Shown here: positions 1 through 8,915 of the stretch, one piece after another | How positions within the stretch are numbered: position 1 is the stretch's first letter | Layout: each line of letters begins with the position of its first letter | Source: a virus | Reading direction: 5' to 3' (one strand) | IMG/VR virus record: IMGVR_UViG_3300010413_000022 | Coordinates: 1 to 64,000 of that record | Length of the DNA: 64,000 nucleotides | Program-made: the position numbers and the translations under genes | The notes under the pieces: generated by a model | Databases searched by the model: none | Told to the model about the DNA's origin: nothing | What the model saw: only the letters and a program-made list of their open reading frames with translations

Positions 1-1359
1 ACCATCATTATCATAACTAAATATATCCGCTACAAATCCAACAGCATCATAAGTATTATCAATTAAATAATTGACATTGCGTAATAATGTATAAACATAG
101 CCTTCAGTAAAATTACATTCATAAACCCAATTACCAAATCTATTAAGTATAATACTATCAATATCATAACATATAATTGTTTTTGATATTGAAGCAACTC
201 CACCACCCCCTATTGATGTAATTGCAGAATGAAGTTTATTGTTCCCAACAAATGCAACTTCTCGTATTTTTAACCTGGATTGGTGTGATACTGATAATAT
301 AGAAGTTCCTGAAAAAATCAATGAAGGTGTCCATAACATACACCTTACAAATGAATGTTCACCCATATTATCCCTCTGTTCAAATGCGGGCCTTATTGTT
401 ATAGAAGATTTTATAATAGTGCCAACAAAATTTAAAGCAGATAAGGACATGTTATTGTACCCTCCTGTTATAATTTGTAAACAATCAAAAATGACACCAA
501 AATCAAATTCATAAGGTATTGTCAATAATTCAAAACTAATTTCAGTTGTGGCCACAAATTTTATTTTTCGAAATAACATACCACTCACACCCGGAAAGTT
601 CATAACCAATGTTCTTGTATCTAATCCGGTCAAATCAAACGTAGTTACAATGTTAACAACATCACGAGAGCCTCCACGGTTACCCCTCATATGTGTCAAA
701 TCGAAACTATCTGTTCCAGCACCATTATAAGGAATTGGATAGAATTTTGCTCCGTCACCATCTGAAATAAAATAGCCGCGCCATTGATTTTCTGTTACTG
801 TAACGCCTGCTTTCGACGCTGTATACTCACAAGTATTGGTTGCTTTTTCAGCTAATGAAATACCAGCCTCTATAACTTCTACATCACCATACCATTCAAT
901 ACGTACATTTGAATATGTCTTTGTTGATAATTTATATTTTACATTATCCCATTCTGACATAGTAAAAATACCTATGAAATAAAATCTTATAGTAATGTCA
1001 GCTACAAATCCAGGTATATCATCTACAGCCCTACCAAGTGTTAAATATGGAGTTCCTGAACTCCCATCACCTGTAGTATCATTACCAGTAGTAGAAATGT
1101 ATAAATCAATATCAGTAGAGGGTGATATAGTATTTATTTTAGTCTCTACAAACTTGTCATTATCAACACCTCCAATCAGTTGATACCAACTATAAGGTGA
1201 AAGAACATTAAACAACATTCCTTCTTTACGCTTTGCTGTTGGAAAAGAGTCTCTTGCTGTTATATCAGCAACCGTTTGAAATCCACCTTTTACCTGTGAT
1301 TGGTCAACCAAAGGTAATTGTGCATTATTGTGTACTAATTCATCGGGATAAGGTAACAT
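1..1359 (-). CDS. Beta-helix tail fibre/tailspike protein (partial, runs off the left end)
   Basis: The reading frame is open from ATG 1359 to the window edge, giving 453 residues with no stop, so the C-terminus is missing. After a short N-terminal region the protein has the pattern DLYISTTGNDTTGDGSS followed by a PYLTLGRAVDDI-like segment. This is the usual entry into right-handed parallel beta-helix (pectate-lyase-like) domains of phage tail proteins, and many Val/Ile/Phe-rich strands follow. It is the most distal known gene of the tail operon and starts 14 nt after the previous stop. A receptor-binding or polysaccharide-binding/depolymerase tailspike is the natural reading. No catalytic residues can be assigned, and a purely structural fibre is possible. 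Confidence 0.75.
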   Translation of the reverse strand, partial: MLPYPDELVHNNAQLPLVDQSQVKGGFQTVADITARDSFPTAKRKEGMLFNVLSPYSWYQLIGGVDNDKFVETKINTISPSTDIDLYISTTGNDTTGDGSSGTPYLTLGRAVDDIPGFVADITIRFYFIGIFTMSEWDNVKYKLSTKTYSNVRIEWYGDVEVIEAGISLAEKATNTCEYTASKAGVTVTENQWRGYFISDGDGAKFYPIPYNGAGTDSFDLTHMRGNRGGSRDVVNIVTTFDLTGLDTRTLVMNFPGVSGMLFRKIKFVATTEISFELLTIPYEFDFGVIFDCLQIITGGYNNMSLSALNFVGTIIKSSITIRPAFEQRDNMGEHSFVRCMLWTPSLIFSGTSILSVSHQSRLKIREVAFVGNNKLHSAITSIGGGGVASISKTIICYDIDSIILNRFGNWVYECNFTEGYVYTLLRNVNYLIDNTYDAVGFVADIFSYDNDG

Positions 1360-1373
1360 AAAGTTTATTTTTT

Positions 1374-3611
1374 TTAAATTATTACTAATGATGTTCCACT
1401 TGCAAAAGCTTTATCAGCATTTGAAATATAAATACTATAGTCCTCAGCAATACCAAAATCATTAGTATAACTGATTTCTCCAATTTTAGTGAATGCTCCA
1501 AGAACAGGCAATGCTCCATTTTGTATGATACTGCTTAAATCACCGAATTTTGCAGCATAAGCTATATAAGTATAATATCCAGACGTATCATTGTTGCTGT
1601 CACACGTAACAGATGCAGCCCTTCCAGTACGCAATGCCTGTGTCTGCATTGTATCAAGTACAGCTTTTACTTCTGCAGGAGTAGAGCTGCCATTGAGAAC
1701 TACATTACTAGCTCCAAAGAAGTGCCTAAACAACCAGCTTCTTGTGAAGCTTGCCGGGCTTATTGGATTACCTTCTCCATCTTCTCCGGTAACCTGCCAC
1801 TGGCTTGAACCATTTGTCAGTAATTGTTCCTCACTTCCGGGGTCAGAAGATGTTACCAGTGAAGGTGCAGCTTTATTGAATCCTGTACCTGAAATATACA
1901 TGTTAGCAGGGTTCTCATTATTACTATCCTGAGTTACGGCTATTGTTGCATTTCCAATAGTAGCAGTTTCACCAACCTCATAAGAACTCTTAGCAGGGGC
2001 AAGCTCTACATTTAATGAGTTTAATGTAGGTGGTTGATACGGTGCTAATATACCGTTAAGAATTGTTTCTATTTTACTACCTGCTGTTATAGTGTCTCCG
2101 GGTGAATAAATACCTTTTGTAACTGTTACATTAATATCACTTTCAATTTGTTCCCTAATCCTAGAGCCTTTTACAGCAAAGAATTGATTAACAGCATTAG
2201 CATTGTCTACAGTGGAATAAATTAAATCACCAACTGAAACATCAGTAAAAGGAACTAAACTGGTAATTGTTCCAGCTACAGAAACCCTCCAATAATCACC
2301 TTTAAGAATTACACCGCCAACACCAGAACCGTTGTTTGTGGGTGGTATTGAACCACCACTGGCATCGTGTACTCCGGCATACGTTCCAACAACTCCTGTA
2401 CCTGCACCTAATTCTGAGGCTGTTATAAACCTATTTGTTGCAGATGGGTTTGTTGATGCAGTCATAGCATCTTTTTCATTTTGGCTTGGTATACGAGGGT
2501 CATCTGAATCAAGCTTTTCATCCCAATTAACATTTGCCTGAGTAGCAAAGAAATCAGCCGCCTCGTTTGCATCATTAACAGAAGCGTGTATAATATCACC
2601 AACTTCTAATTCCTCAACCGGGGTAAGTCCTGTTATTGTTCCTGCAACTGTTACCCTCCAATAATCACCTTTTACAATAGCATCTGATTCACCGCTACCT
2701 GTAGTTGGCAACCCTCCGGAAGCATCATGTCCACCAACAAGAGTTCCAAGTGATGCAATGGCTGAGTTTAATAACGATAAAGTTACAAGAGGGTTTCCAC
2801 TGCTTGGACTTGAAGCATTATGTAAAGCATCAGCTTGGTCTTGGTTCTGTGGCAATAAAGTGCTATCATTCTTTATGTAATCAGCAAGGCTTATGTTCCT
2901 ACTTACGGCAAAGAATTGTCCTGAGTTAGCTGCACCGTCTACGGCTGCATAAATTAAATCACCAATAGATAATTCTTCCTCTGGAAGTAACCCTGTAATT
3001 GTGCCAGCTACAGACACACGCCAAAAATCACCTTTTTTAATAGCACCGCCGTCACCTGAACCACTTGTAGGGCTTGGAAGGTTACCACCATTAACGGCAT
3101 GGTCACCTCTAAATTTTTCATCGGCATTTGTTGAGCCTCCTGTACCTGCAAAGTCATCTTTAGTGCCTACATATTCATAAAAACTAATCTTTGGAGGCAT
3201 GTTTGATGCAGGTGCGCCTCCATAGAAATACAATATCCTCGAATTTGGGCTTTTTAACCACCTAAATTGACCTTTAGGTATCGGGGTGTCATTGCTATAA
3301 GTTAATTGCCAGTCGTAGCTAATACGGTCACCATATTTAAAACTGATGGCATTCGATAAGTATTCATGATAATAAGCGTTTGAACTTCCCGGTACTGGTA
3401 GCAATGTTAATCCAACATGACGTTTAACAACACCACTTGTTTCTCCATCTAATAAAGTTGGTGCAGTATTTGGTATCAAACTTTTCTGTGTCCAAACACG
3501 GTTATCGAGCGGATCTTCTTCAAAGTAAAATTTACCTGTGTTTGTTTCCTCAAATCCCTGTAGAACTTTGAATAATAACCTTACCGCTTCTTCTGTAGTA
3601 AGTAGTGACAT
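1374..3611 (-). CDS. Tail protein with three internal ~65-residue repeats
   Basis: 745-residue virion protein. The middle part (about residues 165-500) contains three copies of a module with the pattern G-x-H-A/D-x-x-GG ... KGD(F/Y)WRV(S/T)VAGTIT ... VGDLIY, ending in a Phe-Phe-Ala stretch. Modules of this kind recur in tail proteins of Bacteroidota phages. The C-terminal part (about 510-745) lacks the repeat and may be a separate binding domain; it contains a segment like ITAGSKIETILNGILAPYQP. It lies 1 nt downstream of the preceding tail gene, so it is co-translated with it. Function is inferred as an appendage or adhesin-like part of the tail tip. Confidence 0.6.
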   Translation of the reverse strand: MSLLTTEEAVRLLFKVLQGFEETNTGKFYFEEDPLDNRVWTQKSLIPNTAPTLLDGETSGVVKRHVGLTLLPVPGSSNAYYHEYLSNAISFKYGDRISYDWQLTYSNDTPIPKGQFRWLKSPNSRILYFYGGAPASNMPPKISFYEYVGTKDDFAGTGGSTNADEKFRGDHAVNGGNLPSPTSGSGDGGAIKKGDFWRVSVAGTITGLLPEEELSIGDLIYAAVDGAANSGQFFAVSRNISLADYIKNDSTLLPQNQDQADALHNASSPSSGNPLVTLSLLNSAIASLGTLVGGHDASGGLPTTGSGESDAIVKGDYWRVTVAGTITGLTPVEELEVGDIIHASVNDANEAADFFATQANVNWDEKLDSDDPRIPSQNEKDAMTASTNPSATNRFITASELGAGTGVVGTYAGVHDASGGSIPPTNNGSGVGGVILKGDYWRVSVAGTITSLVPFTDVSVGDLIYSTVDNANAVNQFFAVKGSRIREQIESDINVTVTKGIYSPGDTITAGSKIETILNGILAPYQPPTLNSLNVELAPAKSSYEVGETATIGNATIAVTQDSNNENPANMYISGTGFNKAAPSLVTSSDPGSEEQLLTNGSSQWQVTGEDGEGNPISPASFTRSWLFRHFFGASNVVLNGSSTPAEVKAVLDTMQTQALRTGRAASVTCDSNNDTSGYYTYIAYAAKFGDLSSIIQNGALPVLGAFTKIGEISYTNDFGIAEDYSIYISNADKAFASGTSLVII

Positions 3612-3612
3612 A

Positions 3613-5313
3613 TTATACGATATTAGATATTGTTATTCCTGAAAATTTCTTGTTATCACCCATTGGTAAGCCAACTCTTACGTAGACTAACCCGGTTCTC
3701 AATGTATCACCAAAAGAAACCCTTTTGCTTGTAGCAGTACTATCAAATAGAACCATGCAAGCATCACCATCGTTTACCGGGCTGCCAGTTAAGCTGAAAG
3801 CTTTGTTTGCATCAAGCCAACCTGTTATTCCCTGAACTTTTACCTGAACAAATAAATCAGTGGTTTCTTCGCCTGAGAAGTTTTCAGCATCATTGATAGT
3901 AATTGTGAAACCACTTGCATTATTTACTGAAAATGCAGCTAATGGAATACAAAATCTTTCATCTGTACCCATGCCATTGTCAAAATCTTCACCGGCTGTT
4001 GGTAGGTTTGCAGTGTAGTTTCCGGAAGGTGCTTGATACTTTCCGTTTTTCATTTGTAGTTCACCTGTATACACAGTTTTTATTGACTGTGTAGGGTCAA
4101 AAGCTACTCCATAACCAGAGGCAGGGTATAAACCTGACCCGGCTGTTAATCTTTGGCTTTCGTCAGAAACATCATCAACATAAGCATTTGTTGAAATAAT
4201 GCTTGAAGCTCCTGCATTACCTTTACTGTTGTAACCTATTGCAGTTATATTCAACGCAGCAACAAAAGTGTCTGCTAATATTTGCAATGTATCTGAAAGG
4301 TTCATTATAGCTCCCTCATTTGGAGGTGTGACAGGAGGAGCTATATCTTTTGAATCAGTACCGTCTCCTGTAATATGAGCTACTCTTGTAGGGTGGTAAT
4401 GTGTTTGAACGGCTCCTGAAATATCAATTTCAACACCAATATTATCACCACTCTGTAAAGAGGGAACGCCTGAAATGTATTTAGTAGCATTCGCTGGCAA
4501 CGTAATTATACTATTTGACACAACGGGCGTTCCCGGATTATCCACGTAAAACGAGAGTAAAGCACTTAGTCCTGTTTCTGAATGTATTAACCTGTATGTA
4601 TGTTGAGCAAAAGTCAAGGCACTTGTAGCCCTAACAATTGCATTCAAAACTTTATAAATACCCTGTCCAAGTTGACCGTCATAGGGGTCTCCTTCACTTA
4701 CTATTTCAAGAGTGTTGTAAGTGCCTGAATTATCATTTTCATCAAGTGGTACTGTATCTTGGACAACACTATCAATCTCACTTGACAAATCACCACTTGA
4801 AGCATTATATACATCATCAATTGAGCCGTCAGGTGTTGTATCATCAGTACACTCATGCAGGTCTCCTGTAGCCGCCGCAAGAGCTTGATAGGTTACCATA
4901 GTCAAAATCATTCCGGTTAAACCCGGAGGTGGTGAAGGTATAAGGGCTGCTAATGTTGTTTCATGAGCATCCAAAGCCTCCTCAACATTACTGTATCCAT
5001 AATTAGTATAAGATACTATTGCCGCCGTAATAGTAGATATAGAGCCTATTATTTGCCACTTAGCCGGATGAGTTACCGGGGTTTCACCTGCATTTGTATC
5101 TGTAATGCACTTATAAATCTGATTGTCAGTAAATGAAACATGTTCATTTTGTTGGTATTTCTTTGTGTTTTGAAACACCTCAAATAAGCCTCTGCTCTGA
5201 ACAATGTCAATTAACCTACTTCTTAACTTATCTGCAGATATTAAACCTTGGGTATTTTCAACCATGTCAATAACCAACTGTTCAATTAAGGCTGTTGTAT
5301 CTCTGTTTGCCAT
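3613..5313 (-). CDS. Tail/baseplate appendage protein with a chitinase-type carbohydrate-binding-like segment
   Basis: 566 residues. Near residues 50-90 the protein reads like a small CBM5/12-type fold: QNEHVSFTDNQIYKCITD, then Pro/Thr-rich residues and PAKWQII. Such segments are common in phage tail proteins and often bind surface glycans. The remainder is rich in Thr, Ser, Asp and Val and looks like a beta-structured fibre or head-binding domain. The start codon overlaps the previous stop by one base (TAATG). The call as a host-recognition component comes from position and composition; no enzymatic motif is visible. Confidence 0.55.
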   Translation of the reverse strand: MANRDTTALIEQLVIDMVENTQGLISADKLRSRLIDIVQSRGLFEVFQNTKKYQQNEHVSFTDNQIYKCITDTNAGETPVTHPAKWQIIGSISTITAAIVSYTNYGYSNVEEALDAHETTLAALIPSPPPGLTGMILTMVTYQALAAATGDLHECTDDTTPDGSIDDVYNASSGDLSSEIDSVVQDTVPLDENDNSGTYNTLEIVSEGDPYDGQLGQGIYKVLNAIVRATSALTFAQHTYRLIHSETGLSALLSFYVDNPGTPVVSNSIITLPANATKYISGVPSLQSGDNIGVEIDISGAVQTHYHPTRVAHITGDGTDSKDIAPPVTPPNEGAIMNLSDTLQILADTFVAALNITAIGYNSKGNAGASSIISTNAYVDDVSDESQRLTAGSGLYPASGYGVAFDPTQSIKTVYTGELQMKNGKYQAPSGNYTANLPTAGEDFDNGMGTDERFCIPLAAFSVNNASGFTITINDAENFSGEETTDLFVQVKVQGITGWLDANKAFSLTGSPVNDGDACMVLFDSTATSKRVSFGDTLRTGLVYVRVGLPMGDNKKFSGITISNIV

Positions 5314-5519
5314 TATTGTGCATTTAAAAGTTTCTTCAATTCCTGAGTATTAGCAATAGCACCTAATAACTGGTTGCGTTGCTCTGAGATTTCATTTAAT
5401 CGTTCTTGGTAAGCATTTATTTGACCAACTATTTGGTTATACTCACCGTCAAGAGTTTGAACTTGCTTTGACAAATCAATCTCTCTATCATCAAGTATTT
5501 TTTTTTCTTCTTTAGTCAT
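5313..5519 (-). CDS. Small coiled-coil protein in the tail operon
   Basis: 68 residues, almost entirely charged/Gln-rich heptads (an ILDDREIDLSKQVQTLDGEY-like pattern through to the C-terminal ELKKLLNAQ), predicted as one long coiled coil. It sits between the ATP-grasp gene and a tail appendage gene and is coupled to the latter through TAATG. It could be a fibre trimerisation/attachment peptide or a small chaperone for the downstream fibre. I do not recognise a family. Confidence 0.6.
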   Translation of the reverse strand: MTKEEKKILDDREIDLSKQVQTLDGEYNQIVGQINAYQERLNEISEQRNQLLGAIANTQELKKLLNAQ

Positions 5520-5558
5520 TTTACAAATCGTTATACATTTTTACAAATCGTTATACAT
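5519..5558. repeat. Perfect 20-bp tandem duplication at the ATP-grasp stop codon
   Basis: Positions 5519-5538 and 5539-5558 are identical (unit TTTTACAAATCGTTATACAT on the plus strand). The upper copy encodes the last residues and stop of the ATP-grasp protein (MYNDL-stop). The lower copy repeats those codons and stop as a non-functional echo just before the next start codon. It looks like a recent slippage or duplication event. Confidence 0.9.
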
Positions 5559-6374
5559 GTCATCAATCAAAAATTCAAACGTAATACTGTCATCATAATC
5601 CATTAATGACCTATGAAAATAACCACCTTTATTAAGAATAGGCATAGAGTTAACATCAAAAACATATACTCCTGAATCATTTACTCTAAAATCAATTCTT
5701 AACCCAGCGTTTGCCTCAACCTCATCATATATTGAAACAACCATCTCTTTAACAAGATTGCGAATTTCATTTTTCTTGTTGTAATCAAGAGTTTCCTCTA
5801 CTGGATTATTGCCAGCCCAAACCTCAGTTTCAGGTGTTATCTGTACCGGGTTACCAATTATACCTTTGTACATTGAAATGGTGTATTCTTGACCTTCAAC
5901 ATACTGTTCGATATGGCAACCTTCAAGGTTAACTTTCTTAAACTCAGAAAGGGTATTTACGAAAACAACACCCTGACCACCTTCTCCACTTGTAGGTTTA
6001 ATAACACATGGATATTTTGGGTTCTTATAAACTTTAGGTCTTAATATGCCAAGCTTATCAAGAACCTCATAAGTCTTTAATTTATCGTAACAAATACCAT
6101 GTGTCTTACTTCCATTATTATTGAAAGATATGTTGTTGGCTTCGAGAATAGACTGTAAAGTACCATCATTTCCAAACCCTCCATAAGTGACTAAAAATAC
6201 ACCATCAAGTGCAATACGGTTCAGCATTCTTTCAAGGTCATCAATACCACGTATTAAAAACGGTATAACATCTTTGCCGTTGTTTAGTAATACATTGTAA
6301 ATATTACTGACCGAAGCGTAAGAAAAACCTCCGGGTTCACCAACCATATTTCCAAGAATGATAACTTTTTTCAT
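5541..6374 (-). CDS. ATP-grasp ligase, D-Ala-D-Ala-ligase-like, inside the tail fibre operon
   Basis: 277 residues with the Ddl/carbamoyl-phosphate-synthase ATP-grasp layout. The N-terminal domain carries a GNDGTLQ segment (residues 68-74; Ddl has G-E-D-G-x-x-Q). Next come the nucleotide-binding lysine in CVIKPTSGEGGQG (K126, with the flexible Gly-rich loop) and an adenine-side IEQYV-E-G-x-E stretch (about 155-163). The metal/substrate end is R226-x-D228 ... D240-x-N242-S-M-P, matching the R-x-D ... E-x-N-x-x-P signature with Asp for Glu. The key residues look intact, so an active ligase forming an amide or ester from a carboxylate is plausible. It overlaps the upstream fibre gene by one base (TAATG). 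Substrate unknown: cell-wall peptide or post-translational tailoring of a tail protein are both possible. Confidence 0.8.
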   Translation of the reverse strand: MKKVIILGNMVGEPGGFSYASVSNIYNVLLNNGKDVIPFLIRGIDDLERMLNRIALDGVFLVTYGGFGNDGTLQSILEANNISFNNNGSKTHGICYDKLKTYEVLDKLGILRPKVYKNPKYPCVIKPTSGEGGQGVVFVNTLSEFKKVNLEGCHIEQYVEGQEYTISMYKGIIGNPVQITPETEVWAGNNPVEETLDYNKKNEIRNLVKEMVVSIYDEVEANAGLRIDFRVNDSGVYVFDVNSMPILNKGGYFHRSLMDYDDSITFEFLIDDMYNDL

Positions 6375-8227
6375 TACGATACTTTTTTGAGTGGTAAATA
6401 AAACCCTGTAGCAACAAGGCTTATATTTTTTTTGTCAAAATCTTTTATGTTAAATGAAAGCTCTATTAATTCACCTTTCCTCAAAACTAAATCCTTACTG
6501 AAATCTATATCTGGCTTAAGTGTTTTTGAGCCATCAGTAAGCAATATAGAATTAATGAAGGTAACCTCATCTTTTTCCTCAGTTATATAGAGCTTTAATT
6601 TATTAGACTGTATTATAAACTCAGGTATCCTGAGAGTTTCTGTTTTTTCGCCAAAGGTATATCTTGCCTCTTTTAGAATCTCATTTACAAACAGTTTTTT
6701 TTCGTTGTATTCAATGTAAACGTAAGGACAAGCAATCTGTCCATCAAATTGATGCTGTAACTCAAAATTAGTATAAGCTCCTTTTAAGTATGACCTAAAT
6801 ATTGGTCTTGTTCCTACATAACCACCGTTATTAATAGCACTCAAAACAGAACTTGTGCTTGTACCAACTGTATTACTTGCATTGTTTACAAGCCTGATAT
6901 AATTCAAAATATCCAGCTTACTATAAGTAATTGTAGGTATTCTATTTATTGATAGCGTACCTGTAGTAATTTTACTGGCATCAAGAGACGGTATCCTTGC
7001 AGAATTTAAAGTGCCAGATGTTATTTTACTGGAATCCAGTGAAGGTATACGGTCTGCGCTAAAAGTACCAGATGTTATTTTACTGGCATCTAATGAAGGT
7101 ATACGTGATGTAGACAGAGTACCTGTAGTGATTTTACTTGCATCCAGTGAAGGAATGCGTAATGTACTGAGTGTACCAGTTGTTATTTTGCTGGCATCCA
7201 AATTAGGTATTTGAAATGCACTCAAAGTGCTAGTAATATCACTTGCCGGGTGAGAATGGTCTCCTCTGGCAACGCTGTTTTCGCTTCCGTGGTCTCCTCC
7301 ACTGCCTGAATAATTATGAGTGACATGGTTGCCAAGCTGTAAATTATTTCTTGCCGTTTCTGCATTGTCAAACGTATTGTCACATTTACGGCTATTACTC
7401 AATCGTGAATCATTACCTTGACAAACAGTACCAGATGCAGTACCAAAGTTTTTATTAAACGCTGAGTTTTTAGTGAACACAGGTTCATAAACATTAGTAT
7501 GTAAATGGTCACCTCTGGCTATATTATTTTGACTTCCATAATTACCTCCTGATCCGATAAAATTATAAGTGACATGATTGCCAAGCTGTAAATTATTCCT
7601 CATTGTTGAAGGTGTACCTTCACTTAGATTATTTGATATTTTAAACCTTGAATTTATATCTGCCTGAGTTGGTGTTTGCCAATTTTCAAGAGCTTCAATC
7701 CTTGCCAGGAAACCATTACCAGCAAAGTCAGGCTGAATACTTTTTGTGTAAACTACATTAGCATCATCAAGGCTTGACATGTTAGCAGGAACATACAACA
7801 TACCAAGTATTAACTGTCTCCTTTCAGTTGTTAATGATGGAGGAACCGGTGTTGCACTTGGAGTTCCTTTTATGACACTATATATTGAAGGTTGACCTCC
7901 TGTAACCTGCAAGTAAATATGTTCAGCAACTATAAGGTCAATCCTTGGCAAAGAACCTCCTACATCAATAGGTATTACAATACTTTCATCTTCCTTGATC
8001 GTGACACCTTGCTTAGTAATATAAACGCCTTTAGGGTCAGTGTATAACTCATCCTCATCAACGGTTACTACTCCGGAAGTTGTATGTTCAAGAACCAAGT
8101 TGAGACCTGTATTCAATTGAGCATCAAAACCGTGATACAATCCCGGCTTTATTAATTCTGAATACCTTTGATTTATCTCAAACGTACTATCATCAGCTTC
8201 AAATTCAAATATCCTTTTTTGTGCCAT
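6374..8227 (-). CDS. Tail fibre protein with 15-residue repeats and GDHxH motifs
   Basis: 617 residues. The N-terminal part (1-190) resembles a baseplate-attachment domain and ends in FLARIEALENWQTP. Next come two QLGNHVT ... ARGD-H-x-H modules (about 210-330); HxH pairs of this sort bind metal ions along trimeric fibres. Residues of about 333-430 contain six near-identical 15-residue repeats with consensus IPSLDASKITTGTLS-x-x-R, which fits an extended beta-spiral shaft. A C-terminal globular domain follows. The gene is coupled to the ATP-grasp gene downstream. Inference: long tail fibre. Confidence 0.75.
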   Translation of the reverse strand: MAQKRIFEFEADDSTFEINQRYSELIKPGLYHGFDAQLNTGLNLVLEHTTSGVVTVDEDELYTDPKGVYITKQGVTIKEDESIVIPIDVGGSLPRIDLIVAEHIYLQVTGGQPSIYSVIKGTPSATPVPPSLTTERRQLILGMLYVPANMSSLDDANVVYTKSIQPDFAGNGFLARIEALENWQTPTQADINSRFKISNNLSEGTPSTMRNNLQLGNHVTYNFIGSGGNYGSQNNIARGDHLHTNVYEPVFTKNSAFNKNFGTASGTVCQGNDSRLSNSRKCDNTFDNAETARNNLQLGNHVTHNYSGSGGDHGSENSVARGDHSHPASDITSTLSAFQIPNLDASKITTGTLSTLRIPSLDASKITTGTLSTSRIPSLDASKITSGTFSADRIPSLDSSKITSGTLNSARIPSLDASKITTGTLSINRIPTITYSKLDILNYIRLVNNASNTVGTSTSSVLSAINNGGYVGTRPIFRSYLKGAYTNFELQHQFDGQIACPYVYIEYNEKKLFVNEILKEARYTFGEKTETLRIPEFIIQSNKLKLYITEEKDEVTFINSILLTDGSKTLKPDIDFSKDLVLRKGELIELSFNIKDFDKKNISLVATGFYLPLKKVS

Positions 8228-8258
8228 TTTTTAACCGTTTACATGTAAAATATACGAC

Positions 8259-8915
8259 TTATTTATCAAAAGACGAGTTAAATGATTCATTAAATGAACC
8301 TTTACCGCCGTCAACAATTACATCAATATCAGTACCGTTGTAGGTAATACTCCTGAGAGTAGCCCAAATCGGCTCATTGAGTTCAATAACATTGTAAATT
8401 ACCTGTACAAGTGATTCACTTATAGGTGCTGTTCCTGTCAAAACAACATCGTAAAAACCAGACAATGCACCCCGGCTGTCAAACCTTCTCTGGTCACTAT
8501 CCAGAGTTAGTGTTGGGTGATCAAATCCGTTTGAACTTGTACCCTCAATTATCTCTACTGTATCAAAGCCTAACATGCGAAAAAACTGCTCATAGGCAGT
8601 TATTGTTCCTTTTATATTGTATAGGCTATACATTAGAGGCAATATCTTACGCCTGAAATAATTATCTGTATATATTGGCAAATGTAGACCTATCCTACTT
8701 TCCTCGTAAATAATATATTTTTCAAGCATGGTAAAAGGGTCAACAAGATTTTCTATGAAATAATTAACTAAGTCAAGTTCATTATCATCCAAGTCTCCTG
8801 CCAGAAGTTCATTAAACCTTTGGCTTAGTCCTTTACCGTTTGAATCTTTGTATTTATCATCAACCTTTGCGGCTAAACCAAAAAACCCGAATATTATATT
8901 TACAAGCTTAAACAT
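8259..8915 (-). CDS. Baseplate wedge protein, P2 gpI-like
   Basis: 218 residues. The segment with paired Glu/Tyr residues leading to YFRRKILPLMYSLYNIKGT and then FFRMLGFD is characteristic of the phage tail protein I family, in which a small helical domain packs on the J-like wedge. It follows the J-like gene with a one-base overlap, which is the canonical J-I gene order of P2-like and related contractile tails. The C-terminus ends with a repetitive SFNESFNSSF tail that may contact the fibre. Confidence 0.7.
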   Translation of the reverse strand: MFKLVNIIFGFFGLAAKVDDKYKDSNGKGLSQRFNELLAGDLDDNELDLVNYFIENLVDPFTMLEKYIIYEESRIGLHLPIYTDNYFRRKILPLMYSLYNIKGTITAYEQFFRMLGFDTVEIIEGTSSNGFDHPTLTLDSDQRRFDSRGALSGFYDVVLTGTAPISESLVQVIYNVIELNEPIWATLRSITYNGTDIDVIVDGGKGSFNESFNSSFDK

